From Kangiella sp. (lineage in GTDB: Bacteria; Pseudomonadota; Gammaproteobacteria; Enterobacterales; Kangiellaceae): a DNA stretch of 64,000 bases. The stretch is from assembly GCA_028284185.1 (NCBI GenBank), contig JANQSG010000004.1:35248-99247 (forward strand), in the 5' to 3' direction. How positions within the stretch are numbered: the stretch's first letter is position 1; every line of letters begins with the position of its first letter. A program made the position numbers and the translations under genes. Positions 37,499 to 46,672 of the stretch are shown in pieces. The notes under the pieces are model-generated. The model searched no databases, was not told the DNA's origin, and saw only the letters and a list, made by a program, of their open reading frames with translations.

Positions 37499-40384
37499 AT
37501 GAAAAATCAAGAATCTATATTCAGAAAAACTAAATTACCAGCATTTGCTGTTGCTGTGGTATTCACGGGTTTAGTCGCTTGTTCATCGGCTCCAACAACT
37601 GATTATGATAGCGGTGCTCATGGAGTTCGTTTGGTTGAGGAAGTCGAAAAAACTGGCGATGCTTTGGTTATTCCTTATAAAAAATATGTTCTGGATAACG
37701 GTCTTACCGTTATTTTACATGAAGATAACAGCGACCCATTGGTACATGTTGACGTTACTTATCATGTGGGTTCTGGACGTGAAGATATTGGTAAGTCTGG
37801 CTTCGCTCATTTCTTCGAACACATGATGTTTCAGGGCTCTGAAAATGTGGCTGACGAAGAGCACTTTAAAATCATTACTGAAGCGGGCGGTACTTTAAAC
37901 GGTACTACCAACAGTGATCGCACCAATTATTTTGAAACGGTTCCTTCGAATCAACTCGAAAAAATGTTATGGCTGGAAGCGGATCGTATGGGTTTTTTAC
38001 TGGATGCAGTAACTCAGAAAAAATTTGAAGTTCAGCGTGAAACTGTGAAAAATGAACGCGGTCAGCGTGTGGATAATCGTCCTTATGGGCGTTTAAATGA
38101 GCGTGTTGCTCAAGCCTTATATCCAGAAGGCCACCCCTATTCATGGCCAGTGATTGGCTGGATGGAAGATTTAAATCGAGCTGATTTGAATGATTTGAAA
38201 AAATTCTTTTTACGCTGGTATGGCCCTAATAATGCGACTTTAACCATTGGCGGTAAGTTTGATGAAGATCAGGTTTTAGCCTGGGTTAACAAGTATTTTG
38301 GTTCGATTCCGCGCGGCCCTGAAGTTAAAGATCCAACACCACAACCGGTAACTTTAGATAAAAATCGCTATATCTCGATGGAAGACAATGTGTCTCTGCC
38401 TTTGATTTATATGTCCTTTCCTACTGTCTATGCGCGTCATCAGGATGAAGCGCCGTTAGATGTTTTATCGTCAATTTTAGGGCAGGGGAAAACCTCTTTA
38501 TTTTATAAAAATCTCGATAAGCAAGGTATTACGGTGCAATCAGGTGTCAATCATCCTTGTTCAGAATTAGCTTGCCAGTTTACTTTGTATGCGCTACCCA
38601 ATCCGGCAAAAGGCAAGTCGTTAGCCGATTTGGAAAAGATCATGCGTGCTACTTTTGCTGAGTTTGAACAACGTGGGGTGCAGGATGATGATCTGGAGCG
38701 TGTTAAAGCAGGTATGAAATCTCAGCTTATTTATGGGCTGCAAAGTGTTTCTGGAAAAGTATCGCAATTGGCGGCTAATCAAACTTTCGAAGGCAATCCA
38801 AATCTGATTAACTCAGAGTTGGCACGTTATCAAAACGTCAGTAAACAAGACGTTATGCGTGTTTATAACCAATACATTAAAGGTAAGTCTGCGGTTATTA
38901 TGAGCATTGTGCCTAATGGCAAGAAAAATATGGTTGTTCGTACAGATAGTTTCCGAATCAAACCGCGCAATATCCCTGAGTCAAAAGATGATTCGGCTTT
39001 AAAGTTGCGAGTTGCTAAAGATAATTTTGATCGTAGTGTTCAACCAGCTGCTGGTGAAAATCCTTCCATTAGTTTGCCAGAGATTTGGCGCTCTGAATTG
39101 AGAAATGGCATCAAAGTATTAGGCGCACAAAACAATGAAACGCCAACGACGGCGATCAGTTTCCGTATCGAAAATGGTCATCGTAATGATCCTTTGGATA
39201 AAATAGGCCTTGCTTCAATGACTGCTTCGATGATGAATGAAGCAACGGAAAGCTACTCAAGTGAAAACTTGAGCAATATGTTACAAAAACTTGGTAGTTC
39301 TATCAGTTTTTCGGCAGGTAATAATTATACTACCATGACCATTTCATCATTGACTGAAAATCTGGATCGGACCCTTTGGATTGCCGCTGAAAAATTATTC
39401 TCGCCCAGGTTTGATGAAAAAGATTTCAAGCGCATTAAAGATCAGGTAATTGAAGGGATTAAAATTTCTGAAAAGCAACCATCAACGGTTGCATGGAATG
39501 TCTATAATAAATTGCTTTATGGTAATAATTCCTTTGGTCATCCTAGTGGCGGTACTTTGGATTCGGTGGCTAATATCAGTTTGGAAGATGTAAAAAACTT
39601 CTATAAAACTCAGTATTCTCCTAAAGTTTCTAACATGATTGTGGTTTCTGATCTAGATGAAGATGAAATCCTTAAAAAGATGAAACGTTTTGCTGCCTGG
39701 ACAGGTGGTGATGTCGCTAAAGCTCTTTTGGTCGATTTTCCTCAGTTAGAGAAAGCCATCTACTTAATCAACAAACCAGGTGCGGCTCAATCTGAAATTC
39801 GTATTGGCAAACGCTCACTACCTTTTGATGCTGATGGTGAATATTATCGTATGGGTCTGATGAATTATAACTTGGGTGGTGCTTTTAATTCGCGTATTAA
39901 TATCAATTTGCGGGAAGATAAAGGCTATACTTATGGTGCCCGTTCTGGCTTTAGAGGTTCTACCGATCACGGTGCTTATACTGCCAGTGCTGGTGTGCGC
40001 TCAGATGTAACGGATAAGTCATTAGTTGAATTCTTTAAGGAAATTAAGAACTATCACCAGTCTGGCATGACCCAAGCGGAGCTGGATTTTATGAAAAGTT
40101 CTCTAGGACAAAGAGATGCGCGTAAATATGAAACGCCTTCACAGAAACTAGGCTTCCTGTCGCAAATCCTGACTTATGATTTGGATGAAGATTTTGTAGA
40201 TGAGCAAAATGACATTCTGGAAGGTATCGAGCTGGAAGAGTTGAATGAGTTGGCGAAGAAACACCTTAATCTAGACGAAATGATCGTGGTCGTGGTTGGT
40301 GATAAAAAATCTATTTTGCCAGGTTTGCAAAAATTGGGTTATACAATTGTGGAGCTGGATGCGAATGCTAAGCCAGTGAAATAA
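37499..40384 (+). CDS. M16 family zinc peptidase lipoprotein (pitrilysin/insulinase type)
   Basis: 961-aa exported protease. The N-terminus has a lipobox (TGLVAC) so it is likely a lipoprotein. The first M16 domain carries the inverted zinc motif HFFEHMMF (HxxEH, about residue 105), with the downstream ligand expected near KFEVQRETVKNE; the C-terminal half is the usual catalytically inactive M16 domain with YNLGGAFNSRININLREDKGYTYGARS. Likely degrades peptides in the periplasm. It ends in a terminator, so it is monocistronic. Confidence 0.93.
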   Translation: MKNQESIFRKTKLPAFAVAVVFTGLVACSSAPTTDYDSGAHGVRLVEEVEKTGDALVIPYKKYVLDNGLTVILHEDNSDPLVHVDVTYHVGSGREDIGKSGFAHFFEHMMFQGSENVADEEHFKIITEAGGTLNGTTNSDRTNYFETVPSNQLEKMLWLEADRMGFLLDAVTQKKFEVQRETVKNERGQRVDNRPYGRLNERVAQALYPEGHPYSWPVIGWMEDLNRADLNDLKKFFLRWYGPNNATLTIGGKFDEDQVLAWVNKYFGSIPRGPEVKDPTPQPVTLDKNRYISMEDNVSLPLIYMSFPTVYARHQDEAPLDVLSSILGQGKTSLFYKNLDKQGITVQSGVNHPCSELACQFTLYALPNPAKGKSLADLEKIMRATFAEFEQRGVQDDDLERVKAGMKSQLIYGLQSVSGKVSQLAANQTFEGNPNLINSELARYQNVSKQDVMRVYNQYIKGKSAVIMSIVPNGKKNMVVRTDSFRIKPRNIPESKDDSALKLRVAKDNFDRSVQPAAGENPSISLPEIWRSELRNGIKVLGAQNNETPTTAISFRIENGHRNDPLDKIGLASMTASMMNEATESYSSENLSNMLQKLGSSISFSAGNNYTTMTISSLTENLDRTLWIAAEKLFSPRFDEKDFKRIKDQVIEGIKISEKQPSTVAWNVYNKLLYGNNSFGHPSGGTLDSVANISLEDVKNFYKTQYSPKVSNMIVVSDLDEDEILKKMKRFAAWTGGDVAKALLVDFPQLEKAIYLINKPGAAQSEIRIGKRSLPFDADGEYYRMGLMNYNLGGAFNSRININLREDKGYTYGARSGFRGSTDHGAYTASAGVRSDVTDKSLVEFFKEIKNYHQSGMTQAELDFMKSSLGQRDARKYETPSQKLGFLSQILTYDLDEDFVDEQNDILEGIELEELNELAKKHLNLDEMIVVVVGDKKSILPGLQKLGYTIVELDANAKPVK

Positions 40385-40411
40385 TCTGAATATTCATAGC
40401 AATATTCAATT

Positions 40412-40438
40412 AAAAAGGGGCTTCGGCTCCTTTTTTTT
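40412..40438 (+). terminator. Intrinsic terminator after M16 peptidase gene
   Basis: AAAAAGGGGC-TTCG-GCTCCTTTTT stem capped by a TTCG tetraloop (one G-U pair) and a T-run. Confidence 0.88.
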
Positions 40439-40462
40439 ACAATTAATTTAAGCCGATCAGAC

Positions 40463-40490
40463 TTTGCAAGTATCTCGATTCTGGTACAAT
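40463..40490 (+). promoter_or_regulatory. Candidate extended -10 promoter for pldA
   Basis: TTTGCA, 16-bp spacer, then CTGGTACAAT, an extended -10 (TG-G-TACAAT). It lies 32 bp before the pldA start. Confidence 0.5.
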
Positions 40491-40521
40491 CCGCTTAGTT
40501 TTTAATCAGGTAATACAAGTT

Positions 40522-41571
40522 ATGAAACTTACAGGATTTTTAGGCTTATTGCTTGCCAGCATGAGCTTGATGGCCGTTGCTGAAGAAAATAGCCTAGCAA
40601 AATGTTTAGAACAAAAGTTGGCGACTGCTGCTGACGATATTACTATTGGCGAGTTACGCCATCAGTGCAAAAATGAGGCAGAAGAGGCTCAGGCTGAGAT
40701 CGAGACTGACAAAAATACTGTTGAGCCTGCTAAAGAAAAAAGTGAAACAGGTTCTAATCTGGTTAAAGATCGCCTGCGCCAAGAGTATCGTGCTCGTAAG
40801 AATCGTTTTGCTATTTTACCGCATAAGCCGAACTACATTTTACCGGTAACCTTTAATAATAGCCCAAATGAAGCAGGTTTTGATTTGGCTGGTGATAATC
40901 GTGAGATTGATAACGTAGAAATCAAGTTTCAGGTTAGTTTTAAAACACCATTCTGGGAAGCTCCATTCGGTAAAAACAGTGCTTTGTTCTTTGCTTATAC
41001 CGGCCAATCTTATTGGCAAGCCTACAATTCAGAGGTTTCCAGCCCATTTAGGGAAACCAACCACCAGCCGGAAATCTTTGCTGCCTGGGCAACGGATTGG
41101 GAAATTGCTGGTTGGCAAGTTCCCGCTTTTAGCTTAGGGGTAGAACATCAATCCAATGGTCGAAGTGGCTTAAGTTCTCGCAGCTGGAATCGGCTTTATA
41201 CCGAGTGGGCCTTTGAAAGGAATCGTTGGGTTATAGCTTTTAAACCCTGGTGGCGTATTCCTGAAGAAGCCAAGCAAGATCCATTGGATCCGGAAGGTGA
41301 TGATAATCCTGATATAGACGATTTTATGGGATATTTTGAGTTACAAAGCCGCTATCAATGGGATGAACATAACTTTGGTATTATGCTAAGAAATAACTTA
41401 CGTAGTGATAATAGAGGGGCTGTGCAGTTTGATTGGACTTTCCCGTTGGATGAAAAGGGAAAACTACGAGGTTATGTTCAATATTTTAATGGCTATGGCG
41501 AAAGCTTGATTGATTATAATCGTCGAACTAATCGTCTTGGTGTTGGATTTGTTTTAACTGACTGGTTATAA
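40522..41571 (+). CDS. pldA: Outer-membrane phospholipase A1
   Basis: 349-aa OMPLA, a 12-strand beta-barrel that hydrolyses phospholipids mislocalised to the outer leaflet. Signal peptide MKLTGFLGLLLASMSLMAVA, then a charged 75-residue linker with two Cys (AKCLEQ, HQCKNE), then NRFAILPHKPNYILPVTFNNSPN. The catalytic His-Ser-Asn set is visible in GVEHQSNGRSG and RSWNRLYTEW. The barrel ends in FVLTDWL with a hydrophobic C-terminal residue. Convergent with the lipase gene, only 4 bp apart. Confidence 0.95.
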   Translation: MKLTGFLGLLLASMSLMAVAEENSLAKCLEQKLATAADDITIGELRHQCKNEAEEAQAEIETDKNTVEPAKEKSETGSNLVKDRLRQEYRARKNRFAILPHKPNYILPVTFNNSPNEAGFDLAGDNREIDNVEIKFQVSFKTPFWEAPFGKNSALFFAYTGQSYWQAYNSEVSSPFRETNHQPEIFAAWATDWEIAGWQVPAFSLGVEHQSNGRSGLSSRSWNRLYTEWAFERNRWVIAFKPWWRIPEEAKQDPLDPEGDDNPDIDDFMGYFELQSRYQWDEHNFGIMLRNNLRSDNRGAVQFDWTFPLDEKGKLRGYVQYFNGYGESLIDYNRRTNRLGVGFVLTDWL

Positions 41572-41575
41572 ATTT

Positions 41576-42922
41576 TCATAGATCACGACTTAATAAAACG
41601 TGTAGTAAATTATCCTGAAAATTTATATTGGACGTTAGTTGATTGTGTTCTTCACACAGGAAAAATGAATAATCTAAAGGGAAAAAACTATACTTGTGGC
41701 GAGGTACTGCGGGATCGAGTGAGTGTCTTGCTAAAAGTGATGCTTTAGTCACAGTACCGTCACCAGGTTCTAACATGGCTCGCTCATAATGAATATTAGC
41801 CATTTTGGTCTTTATGCTTTCTGGGCTCATGCGCAGTATCGATTTGCCTTTAACCTCCTCAACTAATACTCTAGCTGGAGTTAAATGGCAATCACCGCCA
41901 AAAGCGATCAATTTAGTTTCTGTCTTAGGGTAAGGAACTGTTAGTGACCAAACAAAACGCCTGGCTCTTTCAAGGTGTTTTTCGAAGAAACGTTGTAGTA
42001 ACTGATAATAGTCAGCTCCTTTTCGTTTGATAATTCGATCTTTGATATCGGGGTTAAATATTGACCATTGAAACTGTTGCCACAGCTTCACGTCAAATTG
42101 ATCGCGTTTTAAAGGCTCACCATTTTCATTAATGACCCATTGGTTGAGAGCGTGTGGAAAGAGTTGGTACATGGATGGCATAGTGGCCAGGGTTTCAGGT
42201 TCAATTTTATTAAAGAGCAGGGGTAAACCATCAATCATGGTATTGATGGCGCTGATCGAACCAAAATTTGGTGTACCAAGTAAGATTACTCGCCGCAAAT
42301 TTTTAGCCCCGGAAAGATTCACTTTAAGTTCATTGTCATTTAAAACATCTTCAGTACCATAGCGTAAATAATAGCGACTAATTAACCCGCCCATGCTATG
42401 AGCAATAATATCGACTTTTAGATTCGGATCCTGGTAATCCTGCTTGATTTGTTGAATTAATGCATCCAGCTTTCTGACCGTTTTTACGTTATCCTGGCGC
42501 CAGTCATAAGCAAATAAATAATAATGCCGTTTATTGTTCTGTGGCACACCTGCTTGTGCTTTTTTAAAATTGGCGACACCTTCTAAAATATCAATCAAGT
42601 TTTGGTAAAAATCTCGGCCAGCTACTCGATCAGTAATTGAATAAGCGCTTTGTTGATTGGTAATGGCATTTAAGGTATTGGTATCGATTTTAGTAGCTAA
42701 TTCTTGGTAATTATGTGTAAGCAGTTGCCAATATCCTCTTGGCCAAATTTCTTGTTGATCATCTAAGTTCTTAAGTTTGCTTCCGGTAATTCCAGGTATG
42801 AAAATGATCGGTGGTTGATCCTGATATTCAATACTGGAACTATGCAATCGCTTTAGATCGGGCTTGTAACCAGTGTTACAAGCCGTTAGTAAGGTAACTA
42901 GAAAGATCGAAAGTAAGCGCAT
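41576..42922 (-). CDS. LCAT-family lipase/acyltransferase lipoprotein
   Basis: 448 aa. The N-terminus RLLSIFLVTLLTACNTG is a lipoprotein signal (LTAC lipobox). The alpha/beta hydrolase domain shows the oxyanion segment FIPGITGSKL, the WPRGYWQLL lid region and the nucleophile elbow IAHSMGGLISRYYLRYG, matching the lecithin:cholesterol acyltransferase family. The Asp and His of the triad are probably in KLIAFGGDC and EEHNQLTSN. It likely acts on lipids at the envelope, next to pldA. It ends 4 bp from the pldA stop and starts 5 bp after the M20 stop. Confidence 0.82.
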   Translation of the reverse strand: MRLLSIFLVTLLTACNTGYKPDLKRLHSSSIEYQDQPPIIFIPGITGSKLKNLDDQQEIWPRGYWQLLTHNYQELATKIDTNTLNAITNQQSAYSITDRVAGRDFYQNLIDILEGVANFKKAQAGVPQNNKRHYYLFAYDWRQDNVKTVRKLDALIQQIKQDYQDPNLKVDIIAHSMGGLISRYYLRYGTEDVLNDNELKVNLSGAKNLRRVILLGTPNFGSISAINTMIDGLPLLFNKIEPETLATMPSMYQLFPHALNQWVINENGEPLKRDQFDVKLWQQFQWSIFNPDIKDRIIKRKGADYYQLLQRFFEKHLERARRFVWSLTVPYPKTETKLIAFGGDCHLTPARVLVEEVKGKSILRMSPESIKTKMANIHYERAMLEPGDGTVTKASLLARHSLDPAVPRHKYSFFPLDYSFFLCEEHNQLTSNINFQDNLLHVLLSRDL

Positions 42923-42927
42923 TCAGG

Positions 42928-44358
42928 CTAGCGATTAAAATGATCGACTATGACTTGAGTCACGCAAGTGGTGAGTTTCTTGGCAAAAGGAATATGCAAA
43001 AACTCATTGGGACCATGTGCATTGGAGTTTGGCCCTAAAACTCCGGTGATCATAAATTGTGCTTTAGGGAATTTCTCACCCAACATTGCCATAAAAGGAA
43101 TAGTACCACCTTCACCCATATACATGGCAGGCTTGTTATAAACTGCTTGAGAACCTTTTTCTAAGGATTTTGCCAGCCAGCTTTCAACATCCGGCGCATT
43201 CCAGCCATCGGCAGCTTGATCGGAATCAAAGCTTATAGTGGCATTAGCAGGGGGATTTTCTAATAACAGACTTTCCAATGCTTCAGTTGCTTTTTCACTG
43301 TCCGCTGTTGGCGGCAAGCGCAGGGACAACTTGATGGAGGTGGTTGGCCTTAGTACATTTCCGGCATTTTCAATTTCCGGCATACCGGCGATACCTGTAT
43401 AAGATAAGGCTGGGCGCCAGTTTCGGTTCAATAGCTGTTCAAAATTATTTTCACCCATTGGTTCTGTTTCGCCAGCCCAGGGATAAGGGGAGGTTACTTC
43501 GCTACCTAAGACCTTGGCTACTTCTAAAGTTTGCTCAAGTCGTTGTTGAGGAATATCAGCGTAAAATTCTTTTGGTAACAGGCGTCCTGATTTTTCATCT
43601 TCCAGGCGGCTTAACAGTTGGCGAATCACTCGAAATGAAGAGGGCACGACACCACTGCCATAACCTGAGTGAATCCCTTCTTTGAGTACGTCAACTTTAA
43701 GAGTGCCGCTGGTCATGCCGCGTAAACTCATGGTGCACCAAAGCTGTTCATAGTTACCTGCACCTGAGTCTAAACAAATCACTAAAGAAGGCTCGCCAAT
43801 ACGATCGCGTAATTTATCAATATAGTAAGGCAGATCATAACTGCCGGATTCTTCGCAAGCTTCGATTAAAATAACGGTTCTGGCATGGGGTAATTGTTGA
43901 CGCTTTAGGGCCATTAAAGCGGTCAGTGAAGCATAAGCGGAATAACCATCATCGGCGCCACCACGGCCATATAACTTATCGTCTTTAATGACTGGAATCC
44001 AGGGGCCTAAACCTTCACTCCAACCTACCATTTCGGGCTGCTTGTCCATATGACCATACATCAGGATAGTATCGTCATCAGGATTGTTGGAGCCATCACT
44101 GGCAGGAATTTCCATAAAGATTACTGGCGTACGGCCTTCAATGCGCACGATTTCAAGGGTTTTGCCAGTAATTTCCTGTGCATCACACCAGGCCGCAATT
44201 TGCTGGATGGCTTGTTCCATATAGCCATGTTTATCCCAGTCCGGATCAAAGTGTGGTGATTTACAGGGAATTTTAATGTATTCGACCAATTCGGGAACGA
44301 TTTCCTGATCCCATTTTTGGTCAATAAAGGCTTGGGCTTTGGCATAATCGAGTGACAT
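42928..44358 (-). CDS. M20 family metallopeptidase (dipeptidase)
   Basis: 476-aa zinc peptidase from the ATG at 44358 (AGGAC upstream), preferred over the track start, which adds 28 residues without a family match. Metal-site motifs: LMYGHMDKQP, LYGRGGADDGYSAYA, IEACEESGS (catalytic Glu and bridging ligand) and CLDSGAG, with a His near HGPNEFLHIPFAK. This matches cytosolic dipeptidases of the CNDP/ArgE-DapE group; substrate preference cannot be read off. No signal peptide. Confidence 0.9.
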   Translation of the reverse strand: MSLDYAKAQAFIDQKWDQEIVPELVEYIKIPCKSPHFDPDWDKHGYMEQAIQQIAAWCDAQEITGKTLEIVRIEGRTPVIFMEIPASDGSNNPDDDTILMYGHMDKQPEMVGWSEGLGPWIPVIKDDKLYGRGGADDGYSAYASLTALMALKRQQLPHARTVILIEACEESGSYDLPYYIDKLRDRIGEPSLVICLDSGAGNYEQLWCTMSLRGMTSGTLKVDVLKEGIHSGYGSGVVPSSFRVIRQLLSRLEDEKSGRLLPKEFYADIPQQRLEQTLEVAKVLGSEVTSPYPWAGETEPMGENNFEQLLNRNWRPALSYTGIAGMPEIENAGNVLRPTTSIKLSLRLPPTADSEKATEALESLLLENPPANATISFDSDQAADGWNAPDVESWLAKSLEKGSQAVYNKPAMYMGEGGTIPFMAMLGEKFPKAQFMITGVLGPNSNAHGPNEFLHIPFAKKLTTCVTQVIVDHFNR

Positions 44359-44473
44359 ACTTTGTCCTGCTTTGTGATTTAAGGGCTTCATTCTAACGAA
44401 TTTTTCAGTAAACTGTAATCCAACTTTACCTATAGCGTCCAATAGCGGCTAGCTATTTTATAAGGAGTAATTT

Positions 44474-45373
44474 ATGCGTATTAAAACAATTGCCACATTA
44501 ACCATGGCTGCGACTTTAGGGTTAGCCACCAGTACAAATCTTTATGCTCATGCTGAGCAGCGACAGGAAGTGGAAATTAAAACCCAGAAATTAACTGATG
44601 GCATTTATGTATTGTTTGGGCGTGGCGGTAATATTGGTTTATCGGTTGGTGAAGACGGCGCCTATATTATCGATGATCAATTTGCACCTTTGAGTGACAA
44701 GATTAATCAAGCCATTGATGCTATTACTGATGCGCCAGTTAAATTTGTAGTCAATACCCATTGGCATGGTGATCATACCGGAGGTAATGAAAATTTTGGG
44801 AAACAAGGTTCTACCATCGTTGCCCATGATAATGTTCACAAACGCATGAGTAGCAAACAAAATCTTTTTGGTCGAGAAATTAATCCAGCCCCTAAAATTG
44901 CCCAGCCGAGTGTGACTTATCACAAAGAAATGAGCTTGAAACTAAACAGTGACAAGATGCGAATAGTACACGTGGCCAATGCTCATACTGATGGAGACTC
45001 TATTGTGTTTTTTGAACAGGATAATGTGCTGCATATGGGCGATTGTTATTTTAATATCGGTTATCCATTTGTAGATACCAGTTCCGGCGGCAGCATTGAT
45101 GGTTATATTAATGCGCTGGAAACTGGCCTCACTTTAGCTAATGACGAAACGCAAATTATTCCTGGTCATGGCCCTATGGCTTCGAAAAAAGATATGGCAG
45201 CTTACGTTAAAATGTTAACGGAAATTCGTAATAATGTTGCCAAATTAAAGCAGCAAGGCAAAAGTTTGCAAGAAACCATAGCCGCAAAACCCAGTGAAAA
45301 GTTTGATGAAAAAAATGGTAAAGCTTTTATCAAGCCCGAGCAGATTGTAACGGCGATTTATAATAGTCTTTGA
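44474..45373 (+). CDS. Secreted MBL-fold metallo-hydrolase
   Basis: 299 aa with a signal peptide (IATLTMAATLGLATSTNLYAHA). The metallo-beta-lactamase fold has the zinc motif VNTHWHGDHTGGNE, a third His in VANAHTDGDSIVF, the ASP in HMGDCYF and the last His in IIPGHGPMAS. Members of this periplasmic subgroup are often annotated as quinoprotein-relay or beta-lactamase-like hydrolases; there is no specific evidence for beta-lactam hydrolysis. GGAGT ribosome binding site. Confidence 0.88.
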   Translation: MRIKTIATLTMAATLGLATSTNLYAHAEQRQEVEIKTQKLTDGIYVLFGRGGNIGLSVGEDGAYIIDDQFAPLSDKINQAIDAITDAPVKFVVNTHWHGDHTGGNENFGKQGSTIVAHDNVHKRMSSKQNLFGREINPAPKIAQPSVTYHKEMSLKLNSDKMRIVHVANAHTDGDSIVFFEQDNVLHMGDCYFNIGYPFVDTSSGGSIDGYINALETGLTLANDETQIIPGHGPMASKKDMAAYVKMLTEIRNNVAKLKQQGKSLQETIAAKPSEKFDEKNGKAFIKPEQIVTAIYNSL

Positions 45374-45377
45374 ATTG

Positions 45378-46070
45378 CTATTTGACAGTAAAATTTAAAT
45401 TAAGGTCAAGCTGTATTGTGTTTAAAGTCGCTTTAACGGTTTGGCCTTTTTTAATTTCACTAACACCACTTGGCGTTCCACTAAAAATCAAATCACCAGC
45501 TTTTAATTCAATATGTTTTGAGAGCGCTACAATAATTTCAGCAATAGACCAAATCATTTGTTTGATTTGCCCTTGTTGTTTTAAATTGCCATTGACCATT
45601 AGTTGAAGTTGCGTTTCTTCAATATTATTTACCTGGCTTTTTGGAATGATTGAACTAATTGGTGCTGATTGATCAAAACCTTTGGCTAAATCCCAGGGAC
45701 GAGCTTGTTTTTTATAGTCGTTTTGTAAATCACGTTTAGTCAAATCAATACCCAAAGCATAGCCATAGATCATTTGCTCCGCTTGTTCCATATCAACTTC
45801 AAACCCCGATTTTTCAATGGCAATAACCAGCTCCACTTCGTGATGTAGTTCACTGGTCATTGCGGGATAATCAATAGTTTCGGGGTTAATGACTAAAGCA
45901 TCGGTTGGTTTTGAAAAGAAAAAAGGCGCTTTGAGTTTGGAGTGCCCCATTTCCATCGCATGTTCGGCATAGTTCCGACCCACACAATAGATCCTTCTCA
46001 CCGGAAATGTTTGCCCCGAACCAAAGATGGGGATGCTGATGATAGGCTGTGGGGCAAATAAATAATTCAT
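45378..46070 (-). CDS. Fumarylacetoacetate hydrolase family protein
   Basis: 230 aa with the FAH fold: RRIYCVGRNYAEHAMEMG, PFFFSKPTDAL, the metal-ligand segment ELHHEVELVIAI, LGIDLTKRDLQ and DLIFSGTPSGVS. Homologues hydrolyse C-C bonds of acylpyruvates or decarboxylate oxaloacetate. The substrate is not decided by the sequence. Convergent with the MBL gene (4 bp apart). Confidence 0.88.
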   Translation of the reverse strand: MNYLFAPQPIISIPIFGSGQTFPVRRIYCVGRNYAEHAMEMGHSKLKAPFFFSKPTDALVINPETIDYPAMTSELHHEVELVIAIEKSGFEVDMEQAEQMIYGYALGIDLTKRDLQNDYKKQARPWDLAKGFDQSAPISSIIPKSQVNNIEETQLQLMVNGNLKQQGQIKQMIWSIAEIIVALSKHIELKAGDLIFSGTPSGVSEIKKGQTVKATLNTIQLDLNLNFTVK

Positions 46071-46168
46071 TGGAATTAGCTCATTAAAATAGTGGGCTTG
46101 CTAGTGAGGATGCTGGTTTAGGAGTACAATAAAGGCATTTATTATATTACTCAAGATAGAATTTTATA

Positions 46169-46645
46169 ATGGCCCAATCTTTTATTAAACAGCTTGCTGT
46201 TATCTTAACTGTAACAATTATTTTCTTATTGAGCGCTTGTGGTTCTGAGCAAAAATCTCAAAAAAATGCGACAAAGGTTAAAACAGAAATCGAAATTATT
46301 GATCCCTGGATCCGGATGATGCCTGCTAATATTCAAAATACAGCAGCTTTTATGACTATTCACAATAATACTGATAAACCATTGATTTTAAAAGATGTGA
46401 GCCTGGATTGGGCCAATATGGCGATGATCCATCAATCGAAAGTGGTGGATGGCATGGCAACCATGCAACATCAGGATCAGTTGCAAATTGTGGATAGACT
46501 TGAATTTAAGCCCGGTGGCTTACATATTATGATAATGGGTTTAAAACAGCCGCTCGATCCTGATAAGCAGTATAATATTCTTTTACATTTTGCTGATCGG
46601 GAGCCACTTGCAGTTGTATTTAAAGTGGGCCAAGCTAGTAAATAG
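46169..46645 (+). CDS. Copper chaperone PCu(A)C family lipoprotein
   Basis: 158 aa with a lipobox (LLSACG) and a PCu(A)C domain: DPWIRMMPANIQNTAAFMTIHN, then the Cu(I)-binding H-M pattern in MAMIHQSK...HIMIMG with Met/His-rich MATMQHQ. Proteins of this family deliver copper to the CuA/CuB centres of cytochrome oxidase in the periplasm. It is 27 bp before DUF2333, with no cox gene in view. Confidence 0.88.
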   Translation: MAQSFIKQLAVILTVTIIFLLSACGSEQKSQKNATKVKTEIEIIDPWIRMMPANIQNTAAFMTIHNNTDKPLILKDVSLDWANMAMIHQSKVVDGMATMQHQDQLQIVDRLEFKPGGLHIMIMGLKQPLDPDKQYNILLHFADREPLAVVFKVGQASK

Positions 46646-46672
46646 TATTTTTGATTGCTTAAAGAAGGATTC

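Noticed and set aside
44474-45373. Calling the MBL-fold gene an antibiotic beta-lactamase
   Set aside because: The fold is shared by many hydrolases and no feature specific to B1-B3 beta-lactamases was identified.
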